Made by a program: the position numbers and the translations under genes
DNA from: Candidatus Micrarchaeota archaeon UBA95
GTDB lineage: Archaea > Micrarchaeota > Micrarchaeia > Norongarragalinales > Norongarragalinaceae
Direction: 5' to 3'
DNA length: 20,854 bases
NCBI GenBank assembly: GCA_002499405.1
Contig: DALH01000005.1
Coordinates: 1 to 20,854 of the forward strand
In this document: positions 7,973 to 17,266 of the stretch, in pieces
Position numbering within the stretch: position 1 is the stretch's first letter
Layout: each line of letters begins with the position of its first letter
Notes under the pieces: generated by a model
The model's database searches: none
What the model saw: the letters and a program-made list of their open reading frames with translations, nothing else
Told to the model about the DNA's origin: nothing

Positions 7973-10900
7973 TCTTCAGCCCCCTCCTCTTCTTCCTTTA
8001 ACTCTTCTTGAATTGAATCGGTTTTCTCCCGTATCTCAACTACTTCTTCGGCGTAATTCGTGGTCAACTCGCGCACGCCCGCCAACTCTTCTTCAAAGCC
8101 GGCGCGGTAATTGCCTCCGAGTTTTTGGGATAATTCGCCGGAAGTCAAAACCGCGTAATCGGGGTTGAACACGGTTTCATAAACTTTGCCGAGCGACTCA
8201 GCCTTGACTTCCTCGTCGTTGTGCACCAACAACAACAGGTATCCTTGCTCCCTGCCGGTCTGGGGGTTGCGCGCCATCCTAATGCAGGTTTGCCCGTCGC
8301 CGCACGCCTCGCTCAAATCCAACTCGTTTTCGCAGTCCGCTTCCGTTGTCTGCTCGGCGCAGAACCTTGACAATGACTCCTCTGAATAAGAAAAGACGTA
8401 ACTGGGCAGGTCTTCGTAGGCAACGACTTGAACGGGGCGGCTTTCAACAGTGGTAACTAGGGACACTACGACGGACGGGCCGATTGCACTAAGAAACGTT
8501 GTTCCCAATTTGCGTAGTTTTGAGAACGCCCCTGAAGTGGTTTCTTCCACTGCTTCCTGGCCCGCTTCCTTGGTTGCCCGCTTGCTTGCAGAGCCGCCTG
8601 CTTCTGCACTGATTCTTTGGGTTACTTCGTCGGGGGCACCCCTCAAAAGTTTCTTCATTTCATCAGTCAAACCATTCGACTTGACTTCAAAATCACCAAT
8701 AATGTCCACCAAACCGCGTTGGATTGTTTGAGTATCCGAGGCCGCGGCTAACGACTTCAAATTCAATTTACGGATTGAGTCGGCGAGTTCCACCGGCAAT
8801 TCTTCGGCATGCGCGTTCACCTTGCTAACCAGCATCCGTAAATCTAAGTTGGTCAGCTTACTACTATCAATTTCTTTAATTCCTTCAATCAATTTGGCTA
8901 CTTCATTAACCGCCCTTTGTTGTTTGAATAAATCGTCAAGTTGTGATTCAAGCTGAAGATTGGAAAGCCTTACGGCATCATCCCCTAAACCGGTAACCTC
9001 GCGGCCGACTGCGGCCCCGGCTCCGGCAGCGGTAACGCCTTCCAACGAGTTTTTAACTTCCGTCTTCAAATCACCCCACTTAAGACGGAAGAAGTCGGGG
9101 TTGCTACGCTTTAATTCGTCTTCCATGCCTCTCAACGAGTTTCTAATGTTAAACAGGTCATCACCGGCAAAACGAGAGTCGGACGCAATCTTATCTAATT
9201 CGCCAGCGAATCCGTCCATGTCGGCTCGCGTTAACACTATGGATCCGTCCTCATCAACAAGAGTTTTTTCAATGCGGGTTAAAACGTCGTCAACTTCTCC
9301 CACCGCTTTGGAACTCAACGTCGCCGCGGTAATCCCGGCTTTGGAGGTCACAGCCAACGGAGCACTCGAGCCCGGGCCTTTGATGTGATTTCTGACCAAG
9401 TAACTTGAGTAAGAGGATAACGCATAACCCGAAGCCGCCGCGATTCTCTCGTCTTCAAAGAAACCCGTGCCGCCCTGCGCCGCGGTTTGGAAGCCCAGCA
9501 TTATGCCGAAGGACTTCAAGTTTTTGGCGCCGAACGCACTCTTTACCGCCTCAAGCGAAAACCCGCTTGCTGGTTTAACCGCCCCGCCCAACGGGAAAAT
9601 GGAGTGAAATACGGCGTCAACGATTCCAATAATTGCTTCGTGAGTGCAAATGTTCCAAGTATGACACCATTTGCCGTCTATTGACCCGCGAATCGTGTTG
9701 CCAGCCATACAAGTTCCTACTTCAAACAAGCTGGTGCAAAAAGCTCTTGCAACATTCGCCCCAACCCCGATGAAACTGAGGGCTATGCCTGCCAAGCATC
9801 CGCCGACCAAGGTTCCCGTAGCCCCATAAAATTCGCCTGCGAGGTTATTCCAACATTTTTCTCCGTCATCATACCTGCTGGACTGGCCTTCCCTCACTTC
9901 TCCAATTCCGTACAAGGCCTTGAACGCGTTGACCGCGTTGGCGGACGAAACGGGGTCCGCTTCCGGGTCGTAACCGCCAAAAACAATTGGAATGTTTTCA
10001 TAAGCATCGAATTCAAAGAGCCCGGGCGTCTCTTTTTTTCCTACGAAGGCGACAGTCGCGTCCGGCGGCATCAATAGCGCCGCGTTTGCGAGGGTTTCCT
10101 CGCAGCCCGCCATCTTAACAATTGAATATTGAATCTCGGTGTTGGCTTTTACGCCTTCCCAGGAATCCTCGTCTTCTCCAGAGTAGCGCTTGGCGCAGTC
10201 CAGCACGGGCTGAATTTCAAGTTTGTAAACCCCGCACCCGTCCAGCTCGCTTGCGCCCGAGAACTCGGCGCGCGCCAATCCCTCGGGAGACGACTTGAAT
10301 TCCTGGAACACGTTTTGCACTTGCGTTGAAACGTCTAGGTCCGCGCGGAAATTCGTGGCTTGAAGGTAAAGCGTTCCTGAGAGGGGGCGGTCCAATTCAA
10401 GCGAGCAGTAATAGTCCAGCATGTATTCCTCGGCCAGGCGTTGTTTGAGGAGTTCAACTGAGCCGTAGAGCGCGGAGCGGAATGCTTCAACGAATTGCAT
10501 GGTCGTGCAGTAATGCGTCTCGCATTTTTGCAGGGATTGGCGGGATGCGCCGCCTTCTTCATCGCTTCCATCCAGCGACGCTGTTGTCAGGGGTGCGGTT
10601 TCGGCTTCTTCAGGGGGCACGGCCTCGGCTTCTTCGGGGAGCGCTGCTTCAACGATTATGGGTTTGCACGCTTCCTCGTCTTCCTGGCACAAGACGGCGC
10701 CCAAAGGCGTGGACGAATACAAATCGGAATCGGAGTGGTAGACCACGACGTTGATGTTCTTGGTGTAAAGCGGTTCGTCGTCCTGGGAGGGGTTGGGCTC
10801 GCTGTAAAACTTGATGACGTGCGTGAACGAGTATTGTTTTCCTTCTTCGGGCGCTTTCGCGGGCCAGCATTTGAGGAGGAGTCCTTCGCCGGGCGCGAGT

Positions 10901-13900
10901 TCTTGCCCCGGCATAAGCGAACTCGTTTCGCCAAGGGAAGTAACGCGCCTGCATTGCAGGTCGCTTGATTTGGGGTAAACGTAGAGTAGTTGGTCGGAGA
11001 ACGAGTTCACGGAAACGTAACGGTAATGGTTTTCCCCAGCTCCCTTGAACGAGAGTTGAACGCTGTTTGAACGCCCCTTCAAGGCGTCCGCCAAGTCGTG
11101 GTTTACCTTGACTCCTTCAAGCCAGGAAGCCGCGCCTTCAACGCTCTTGCACGCGTTCTCGTCCGCGTCCACCTTCAAGTGGATTGGAACCACGCGCTCG
11201 CCGTCCTCGCCTTCGTAACGCGTCTTGAACACGAGTTCCACGGTTCCATCAAAATCCTTTTGAATGCACGGCGGCACTCCGGTGGTCAGGGAGGAGGGGA
11301 CAACTGGCACGACCGTGAAGCGGTTGCACGCGTTTTCCTCGGGGGTCGTGGAAATCTGGGTGGTCCACCCGTCAGTTGCCTCGTCAAAAAAGAGGTTGCC
11401 GTTCTTGCCGAATTCCAGCGGAATCAGGGTTCGCTCCACTTCCGCGTTGAATTGCACGGCTGAAGTGGGGCGCACTTCCACGCCGAGTAGTTCAATGTCC
11501 TTGGTTGCCTTGTTTATGAGGCACAACTTGAACGGGGGCACGCCCTTCAAGTCGTTGTTGGACAACTCCAATTCAATTGCGTTGCCTTCCTGGATTGGCG
11601 AGCCGTCGTCTTTTTCTGCGCGCGCGCCTTCAAGCAGGCGAACGTCCAAATAGCCGGCGTTCGCTTTTATTGTCGTGGTCTTGGCTGCCTTGTCGCAGTA
11701 TGGGACGAAACTGATTTTGCTTAGCGGGGGCAAAATGATTTGGCTGGCGTCGTGCTTGAATTCGTTGGTGTCCGACGGCTGGAATTCGAGTTCGTCGGTG
11801 GTACTCAACTTGAATGACTTGCCTTGAGCGTATTGGAGTTCAAGGTTGGTTAAAGCGCCTAGCTTGAGTTTTTCGCCTTTCACTTCCGCGCCCTTGGGAA
11901 CCGGAATTATTGCTTGTTCCGGCAACTGGATGGTCACGGCCTTCAAGTCCTTGCTTGCCTTGGCGCAAGTGGTGAACGAGAGGCGCGCGTTTGCCGGAGC
12001 CGAAATTGTTTGGTAGCCCGAGTCGTCCTCTAATTTGCCTCTTGGAATCTCTACTTTGAGGGAGGCGGGGGACTCATATAACACGATGCCTGGTTTTTCG
12101 GCGCTCAACACTTGGACGCGGGAGTCCGCGTCGCACCCCGTCATCGTCGCAATTACCTTGGTTCCGTCCTGGCGGGTCTTCGCCGAGTAAGGCAAACTGA
12201 TTAAGACGTCTTCGTCCGCCTCGAATTCCTGGGTGCAAGGCGATGCAGCGCCGGGGTCAATTACTTCCATTGCGCGCGCGCCGGACAGGAAGGTGACCGT
12301 GGTTGACGGGGGAACGGAAATGATTTGCTTGCTTCCCGAGGTTTGCGGGTCGGGGTTGAACGAAAAGCGTATTGCCGCGTCCGCGCTCACCTTGACAACG
12401 TAGTTGGAGCCGTCCTTTACTGGCTGGGAGGCGCCGCTCTTGGCAAAAGAGAATTGGAGGGGCATCGGGAAGGTTACTTCAACCACGTCTTCGCTTGAGG
12501 AAGCGATTTGGGGGGGCACGAGGATTCCGATTCCGGCGGGAACAAATACTTTTGAAGTGAAGCCGAGCTGGTCTTTCTCTGGTTTCGCGTCGTCCGTGAA
12601 CGCGATGTGCAACCCGTCGGGGCTGCTCAACACTTTTCCGGCGCGCAAGAAGTCGGAGAGTCCCTGGTCGTAGTGGGTTTGGGAGGCGGGGCAACTTGAA
12701 CCCTGTTCGTCGTTGAAGGAAGAGCCGTAAAGCGGGTAAAACGTGGTGTCAACCGGCAAAACCAGTTTTATGGCGTTGGACGGCATCAAATTCATTAACT
12801 GGTCGCAACTGGTTTGCGTGAATTGTATGGGGGCGCCCGGGGGAGCTATTATTGCGCGGCCGCCTGCGAGCGTTGCAATTCGCGAGCCGGGTGCAAAAGT
12901 GAAGGAGCCGTCGTAAACATTTAACTTGATTGAGCCGTCGGATTGCTGGGAGGCGGATTCGTCGGACAAGTACAAGCGGAATTCCAGGGGCATCATTATC
13001 TGCCAGCCATTTGGAATGCGGGCAACCCATTGCGGGGGCAGGACCAAATTGGTTTGCAGGGGAACGCGAAGCGAGCCGTCCCTTATCTGCCCGGATTGCG
13101 CCGCCATTATTTCCGCGCCGAAGGGTTGCACGCTTATTGAGCCGTCCTGGTTTTTCTTCTCCTTGTAGCCCTGCGGCAACGCCATTTCCGCGTCCAAGGG
13201 CAGGTTAACTGTGTAACCGTTTTCGGGGAGGCACGGGGCGGCGGAGGAAAGGTCGGCGCGCAAATCCACTGGCTTGGAGGAACGGATTCCCTGGAACGAG
13301 GCGTACAAGGAGAGCACGCCTTGCGGCTCGTCGTCCTGCGTCATGCACCCGTCTTCGGCGAGGAGTGCCGCGCTTGACGCCGTAACCTCAAAGTCAAGGG
13401 ATTCGCCGGGCTGGATTACGGCGGATACGGGTAAAACAAATACTCCGCGCAGCGAGGAATCCTGGTTGATTAACAGGGGTTGCGGCGCGTTGTTTTGCAC
13501 GGTGATAGTCTGGGACTCCCTTGATTCAATGGCGGGGTCAAACGCGTAATCAAGTGAAGTGGCGGATATCCCCCACGACTCGTCTAGCGAGGGAATGAAC
13601 AAGTTGGTGCGCGCCTGGAACGGCACTTCAATTGTCTGGGTTGTGGAACCCACGCGGGCGCGCAACCGAATCTTTCCGGCAACGTCTTCCTTGAGGGTGG
13701 CTGCCTGCCTGGCGACCAGCAGCAGGGAGGGATCAGGGTAGGAGTATAACGCGCCTTCAATTGATTCGCCTCCCTTCAAAACGAACGAGGACGGAAGAAT
13801 TGAGAACGCCGTGTACTCGCTTTTTCCTTGCGTGAAAAGGGTTGCGGTCACGCGCACGTCGTTGGACAAGCGGTTGGTCAAAGTGAATGACTGGATCTCG

Positions 13901-16900
13901 CCTTCCAAGTCGGTGACGCTGGCGCGGATGCTTGAGGGGGTCGCCTCCAGGAAGTTGGCTGGCGCGGCCACTGCCAAATAACCTTTTTTCTGTTTGAACC
14001 CGGTTGCAATAATCGAGTACGAGATTGTGCCTGCGCCGAGCGCTTGCAGGGAAGCAGAGTAAACGCCTTCGCCGGTCTCGGTTGCTTGCACCGGGCTCGC
14101 CAAGGTCCCGTCGTATGATGAAAGCGTTATTGAGGCGCCTTCAACTGCCAGCCCGAATTCGTCGCGCACCGCGAAAACCAGTTCCTCCTCGTCCAAGGCA
14201 ATAATGGATTGTTTTGAAGGCGTCACGATGAGCGCGGGTGGTTTCTCGCTGGTCACGCGCAGGGAAACCTCGTTCCCGAAAATCGCCTGGTTGCCGTCCA
14301 AAACCGTTATTGAAATCACTGCGTTCTCCGAAAGGCGTTGGGGCAGGATTTCAAATGAGCCAGCCGCGTGGCCTGACGCGTCAGTTGAAAAGGAATCCGA
14401 ACCGCCTTCGGTGAAGGATAACGCGTTCGTGACCGGAATTGCTTCAAGTTTGAGGGCGCGGCCCGGGTCCGAGAACACCTCGTAAAACAACTGGATTTTT
14501 TCGCCCAACTCCGCTTCAAAGCCGTTGCGTGACGAAGTCAGGCCGGAAAAGAACGCTTTCACGCACACGTTTTCCTCTGGCGAGCACGAGCCCTGAAAGT
14601 CGTTGTCAAAGGACGCGGAGAGGCGGGTTGCCGGCGACCCGGTTTCGTCTGCCTCGTCGTCCACCGGGTCGCGCAATACCCCCCTTGAAGTGTGGAACGC
14701 GCTGCGTTGGTGCAATGAAACGCCGGTTGAAGGCGCGGCCGTGCGCACCTGCACGAGCAATTCCTTGGAGCCCTCGAAGGAGGAGCCGTAAGTGAATTCC
14801 ACCCACTTCAAGCCGTTCTCGTCAATGGCCCGTTCCTCTTGTTCTTGTTGCGCTGCAACGCTTATTGATGCGGCGTACTCGCCGTCAACCAAAAGCGCGT
14901 AATTTCCCTCATCCTGAAAAGAGTATTCAAACGAGTTGCCGGGGCTGATGGACACCGCTTCAAATTCCCCGTCAATTGAAATCTTTTTTTCCTGCTCAGC
15001 TTCGTTTTTGAACAGCGCTTTTCCGCCCTTCAAGAGAATGCTTTCGTAGGGAAGCACTTCAACGTCGGTAACGCTTATGGTAATTGAGCTCGACGCAATT
15101 TCCTCCACGGCGGTTTGCTCGTATTCGGAGCCGTAACTCACGCTCGCCCCGGCGGCCGAGAAACCGATTATCACGCTCTCGTCGTCTCCCGCCAAACCAG
15201 TTGCCTCGCCAATGCTCACGTACGCAATTGCCTTGGAAAACTCGATTTCAGGCGGCGCCGTGAAAACGTATTTCGCGTTGTAAGTGGTGTAGGGGTCCAC
15301 GGACACGACTTTATCGCCGTCCAACGAGTACAACCCGCGGAAAATGAGTTGGGGCCCGGCCGCGTCCTCGGAAACCAGTTCAAAAACGTGTTGCTCGCCG
15401 GGCGCAACGAGCACCGAGGAAACCTCCAAGTCCTCGTAGCCCTCGGCTTCAACGACGACGCCGGAATAGCCCTCGGTGACCTCCAGGAAACACGCACCCC
15501 CAGCGTTGGTGGTGCACGAGTTTCGCGGCCCGTCCTCGGGGTAAAAGGAGACGACCGCACCTGAAACAACTTGGCTTGAGTAATAGTTGCGCACGATTAC
15601 GTTGGAATTAATTTCCAGCAACGGCAGTTGAACCAACACCTCGGTTTCAACTCCCGCTTCGACCGCGAAGGGCTCGGAGCGCGCCACGTGCGAGCCGTCA
15701 CTCACCACGGCTACTACCTCCTGCAGGAGTGGAACGCCTTCAAAGAACTGCGTGCCGTCAGCAAGGGTTTCGCGCGCGGTGACGCCCAACGGCTCGTTGT
15801 TCCATTCAAGGGTGGCGAGCGCGCCGGACACTTCAAGCCCTTTTGCGTCAATTACGCGGAGGCGAATTGAGCCCGAGTTTTCGTCGGTTGCCTTCTCCAG
15901 GACGACGTCAACCTCAAAACCGGTGAGGTCTTGGAACGCGGGCAAATAACCCGGCTTGAAGGCGGCAACCGAGTATTGCTCGTTGCGGGAAACGTTGAAT
16001 TCCGCGATTCCAAGGAACGGGGTCTCCGAAAGCAATTGTTTTGAGTTAGAGTAAAGCGTTACCGCGGGTCCCGGCACCAAGCGGCCGAATTCGTCGAGCA
16101 CGCGCACCTTCAACGAGGCGTAGGAGCCAAGCGGCGGCTGCAGCCTCGCATCCATGTTCTTGGTTGCGTCCTTCAACTCGACGATTTTCTCCCAGAGTTC
16201 AAATCCTTCGGCGGAAACGATTACGGAAACGTTGGCGCCCTTTACAAACAAAGCGTCCGGAACCGAGCCGTCTTCCGCGGATTCAAAGGAATACTTGACC
16301 GCGCCCGTCGCGGGTTCAACGAACTCAATTGTTGCATTGGCCACGCTGGGCGCGTTGATTCCGTCGCCGTCCAAGACGCGCACGCGGAGAACGGCTTGAT
16401 TGGATTCTGATAATGGGACGAGTTCGAGCGTGACCGGCCCAAAATCGGTTTCACCCACTTCAACTTTGCGGGAAGCCGGCGAGTAGCCGGGCGCGGACGC
16501 CTCCAACAGGTATTGCCTGTTCGGCTTGACCTTGAACGAAGCGGAGCCCGCCAACGCATAAGAGTAATCCAGTTGCTCGCTTGAATCGGCGTCCTTCAAG
16601 TAAACCGACGCCTCCTTCACCCCCTCCAATTCAACGTAAAGCGTCACCGAATCCGAGAACAACAACTCGCCGGACACCGTGAGCGAAATTGACTCGCCTT
16701 GCAGGTCCACTACCTGGAACGCTTCCTCCCCGAAAACGTATTCCGCTGACGAGACGCTTACCGTCGCCTCGCCGATTGGAACGCCTTCAAACGTGGCGCG
16801 CCCCCGCGAGTCCGTGACCGCGGAAAAGCGTTGGCCATCAACGCTTTTAACGCCGACTTCAACGCCTTCAAGTGAAACGCCTTCGTCGGACACCGCCTTG

Positions 16901-17103
16901 ATTACGAGTTTGGTTGTGGAGGGGCCGAACAATCCGGGCAACGCAACAAACGCGACCCCGGCAACCAACAGCAAAACGAGGACGAGGAGAACCGGGAGGG
17001 CGGGAACGCCGTGCTCCTCCAGAGCGTCGTTGAAGCCGCGGAAAGGCAAACCCTTTTCGTCGCTCCACTCAAGGAAGGATTCCCACGATTCCCCCAAAAC
17101 CAT
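7969..17103 (-). CDS. Giant membrane-anchored multidomain surface protein (3044 aa)
   Basis: One intact 9.1-kb frame. An N-terminal stretch of about 34 residues precedes a strong membrane segment (about 35-59), so nearly everything else should lie outside the cell. Residues about 65-580 hold roughly six carboxypeptidase-regulatory/Ig-like beta domains; the first reads S-D-E-G-V-S-L-E-G-V-E-V then T-D-S-R-G-R-A-T-F. Beta-rich sequence follows to about 1290, including a Big/invasin-like unit near 960-1030. Residues about 1290-1865 form an array of modules I cannot assign, rich in L-P-P, D-G-S and single Cys. Cys-containing domains follow, then an acidic linker near 2150-2180, Gly-rich hydrophobic helices near 2418-2560, a long helical region, a further membrane-like segment near 2868-2893, and a Glu-rich tail. 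The ATG has a TATA-like box 25 nt upstream and no ribosome site, suggesting a leaderless mRNA. An adhesin or S-layer-like role is inference from architecture. Confidence 0.92.
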   Translation of the reverse strand: MVLGESWESFLEWSDEKGLPFRGFNDALEEHGVPALPVLLVLVLLLVAGVAFVALPGLFGPSTTKLVIKAVSDEGVSLEGVEVGVKSVDGQRFSAVTDSRGRATFEGVPIGEATVSVSSAEYVFGEEAFQVVDLQGESISLTVSGELLFSDSVTLYVELEGVKEASVYLKDADSSEQLDYSYALAGSASFKVKPNRQYLLEASAPGYSPASRKVEVGETDFGPVTLELVPLSESNQAVLRVRVLDGDGINAPSVANATIEFVEPATGAVKYSFESAEDGSVPDALFVKGANVSVIVSAEGFELWEKIVELKDATKNMDARLQPPLGSYASLKVRVLDEFGRLVPGPAVTLYSNSKQLLSETPFLGIAEFNVSRNEQYSVAAFKPGYLPAFQDLTGFEVDVVLEKATDENSGSIRLRVIDAKGLEVSGALATLEWNNEPLGVTARETLADGTQFFEGVPLLQEVVAVVSDGSHVARSEPFAVEAGVETEVLVQLPLLEINSNVIVRNYYSSQVVSGAVVSFYPEDGPRNSCTTNAGGACFLEVTEGYSGVVVEAEGYEDLEVSSVLVAPGEQHVFELVSEDAAGPQLIFRGLYSLDGDKVVSVDPYTTYNAKYVFTAPPEIEFSKAIAYVSIGEATGLAGDDESVIIGFSAAGASVSYGSEYEQTAVEEIASSSITISVTDVEVLPYESILLKGGKALFKNEAEQEKKISIDGEFEAVSISPGNSFEYSFQDEGNYALLVDGEYAASISVAAQQEQEERAIDENGLKWVEFTYGSSFEGSKELLVQVRTAAPSTGVSLHQRSAFHTSRGVLRDPVDDEADETGSPATRLSASFDNDFQGSCSPEENVCVKAFFSGLTSSRNGFEAELGEKIQLFYEVFSDPGRALKLEAIPVTNALSFTEGGSDSFSTDASGHAAGSFEILPQRLSENAVISITVLDGNQAIFGNEVSLRVTSEKPPALIVTPSKQSIIALDEEELVFAVRDEFGLAVEGASITLSSYDGTLASPVQATETGEGVYSASLQALGAGTISYSIIATGFKQKKGYLAVAAPANFLEATPSSIRASVTDLEGEIQSFTLTNRLSNDVRVTATLFTQGKSEYTAFSILPSSFVLKGGESIEGALYSYPDPSLLLVARQAATLKEDVAGKIRLRARVGSTTQTIEVPFQARTNLFIPSLDESWGISATSLDYAFDPAIESRESQTITVQNNAPQPLLINQDSSLRGVFVLPVSAVIQPGESLDFEVTASSAALLAEDGCMTQDDEPQGVLSLYASFQGIRSSKPVDLRADLSSAAPCLPENGYTVNLPLDAEMALPQGYKEKKNQDGSISVQPFGAEIMAAQSGQIRDGSLRVPLQTNLVLPPQWVARIPNGWQIMMPLEFRLYLSDESASQQSDGSIKLNVYDGSFTFAPGSRIATLAGGRAIIAPPGAPIQFTQTSCDQLMNLMPSNAIKLVLPVDTTFYPLYGSSFNDEQGSSCPASQTHYDQGLSDFLRAGKVLSSPDGLHIAFTDDAKPEKDQLGFTSKVFVPAGIGILVPPQIASSSEDVVEVTFPMPLQFSFAKSGASQPVKDGSNYVVKVSADAAIRFSFNPDPQTSGSKQIISVPPSTTVTFLSGARAMEVIDPGAASPCTQEFEADEDVLISLPYSAKTRQDGTKVIATMTGCDADSRVQVLSAEKPGIVLYESPASLKVEIPRGKLEDDSGYQTISAPANARLSFTTCAKASKDLKAVTIQLPEQAIIPVPKGAEVKGEKLKLGALTNLELQYAQGKSFKLSTTDELEFQPSDTNEFKHDASQIILPPLSKISFVPYCDKAAKTTTIKANAGYLDVRLLEGARAEKDDGSPIQEGNAIELELSNNDLKGVPPFKLCLINKATKDIELLGVEVRPTSAVQFNAEVERTLIPLEFGKNGNLFFDEATDGWTTQISTTPEENACNRFTVVPVVPSSLTTGVPPCIQKDFDGTVELVFKTRYEGEDGERVVPIHLKVDADENACKSVEGAASWLEGVKVNHDLADALKGRSNSVQLSFKGAGENHYRYVSVNSFSDQLLYVYPKSSDLQCRRVTSLGETSSLMPGQELAPGEGLLLKCWPAKAPEEGKQYSFTHVIKFYSEPNPSQDDEPLYTKNINVVVYHSDSDLYSSTPLGAVLCQEDEEACKPIIVEAALPEEAEAVPPEEAETAPLTTASLDGSDEEGGASRQSLQKCETHYCTTMQFVEAFRSALYGSVELLKQRLAEEYMLDYYCSLELDRPLSGTLYLQATNFRADLDVSTQVQNVFQEFKSSPEGLARAEFSGASELDGCGVYKLEIQPVLDCAKRYSGEDEDSWEGVKANTEIQYSIVKMAGCEETLANAALLMPPDATVAFVGKKETPGLFEFDAYENIPIVFGGYDPEADPVSSANAVNAFKALYGIGEVREGQSSRYDDGEKCWNNLAGEFYGATGTLVGGCLAGIALSFIGVGANVARAFCTSLFEVGTCMAGNTIRGSIDGKWCHTWNICTHEAIIGIVDAVFHSIFPLGGAVKPASGFSLEAVKSAFGAKNLKSFGIMLGFQTAAQGGTGFFEDERIAAASGYALSSYSSYLVRNHIKGPGSSAPLAVTSKAGITAATLSSKAVGEVDDVLTRIEKTLVDEDGSIVLTRADMDGFAGELDKIASDSRFAGDDLFNIRNSLRGMEDELKRSNPDFFRLKWGDLKTEVKNSLEGVTAAGAGAAVGREVTGLGDDAVRLSNLQLESQLDDLFKQQRAVNEVAKLIEGIKEIDSSKLTNLDLRMLVSKVNAHAEELPVELADSIRKLNLKSLAAASDTQTIQRGLVDIIGDFEVKSNGLTDEMKKLLRGAPDEVTQRISAEAGGSASKRATKEAGQEAVEETTSGAFSKLRKLGTTFLSAIGPSVVVSLVTTVESRPVQVVAYEDLPSYVFSYSEESLSRFCAEQTTEADCENELDLSEACGDGQTCIRMARNPQTGREQGYLLLLVHNDEEVKAESLGKVYETVFNPDYAVLTSGELSQKLGGNYRAGFEEELAGVRELTTNYAEEVVEIREKTDSIQEELKEEEEGAEE

Positions 17104-17125
17104 GAACAGATAATGGCTTAAACGC

Positions 17126-17133
17126 TTTAAATA
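17126..17133 (-). promoter_or_regulatory. TATA-like box for the giant-protein gene (leaderless start)
   Basis: TTTAAA lies about 25 nt before the ATG at 17103, with no GGTGA/GGAGG motif between. Archaeal start-site spacing would put the first transcribed base at or next to the ATG. Confidence 0.45.
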
Positions 17134-17167
17134 ATGTTTTAAACTTGTTCAACCAACTCTCTTTTCC

Positions 17168-17192
17168 GCGGCCGTGGTCTAATGGCATGATT
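17168..17192 (+). pseudogene. Truncated duplicate of the tRNA-Gly(CCC) 5' end (nt 1-26 region)
   Basis: These 25 bases are identical to the first 25 bases of the intact tRNA-Gly(CCC) gene 99 bp downstream (17267-17291). One more matching C lies in front. The copy covers the acceptor 5' strand and the D arm and stops exactly where the anticodon stem should begin. No anticodon loop, T arm or acceptor 3' strand follows, so it cannot encode a complete tRNA. The flanks do not match those of the intact gene. It has a T/A-rich box (TTTTAAAC near 17137) about 28 nt upstream and may be transcribed. Confidence 0.8.
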
Positions 17193-17198
17193 TGCCGC

Positions 17199-17223
17199 GA
17201 ACCTTCTTTGGGAAAGAAGGTTC
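17199..17223. repeat. Perfect 11-bp inverted repeat with 3-nt loop
   Basis: Arms GAACCTTCTTT and AAAGAAGGTTC are perfectly complementary around a GGG loop. A run of six T follows at 17235-17240. It lies between the tRNA-Gly 5' fragment and the intact tRNA-Gly(CCC) gene. It could end a transcript reading the fragment, or belong to the triloop palindromes found near 18824-19115. Confidence 0.85.
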
Positions 17224-17233
17224 ATCAAGAAAC

Positions 17234-17242
17234 CTTTTTTAT
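17234..17242 (+). promoter_or_regulatory. TATA-like box for tRNA-Gly(CCC)
   Basis: CTTTTTTAT lies about 28 nt before the first tRNA base at 17267, the usual archaeal spacing. Between box and gene is a 9-bp inverted repeat (17243-17251 with 17260-17268) whose right arm covers the first two tRNA bases. Confidence 0.45.
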
Positions 17243-17266
17243 GCGCGCATTCATGGATTAATGCGC

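Noticed and set aside
17167..17223. 5' half of a trans-spliced tRNA
   Set aside because: The trailer is self-complementary with no visible partner, no anticodon follows, and an intact tRNA-Gly(CCC) lies just downstream. Kept only as one hypothesis in the findings.
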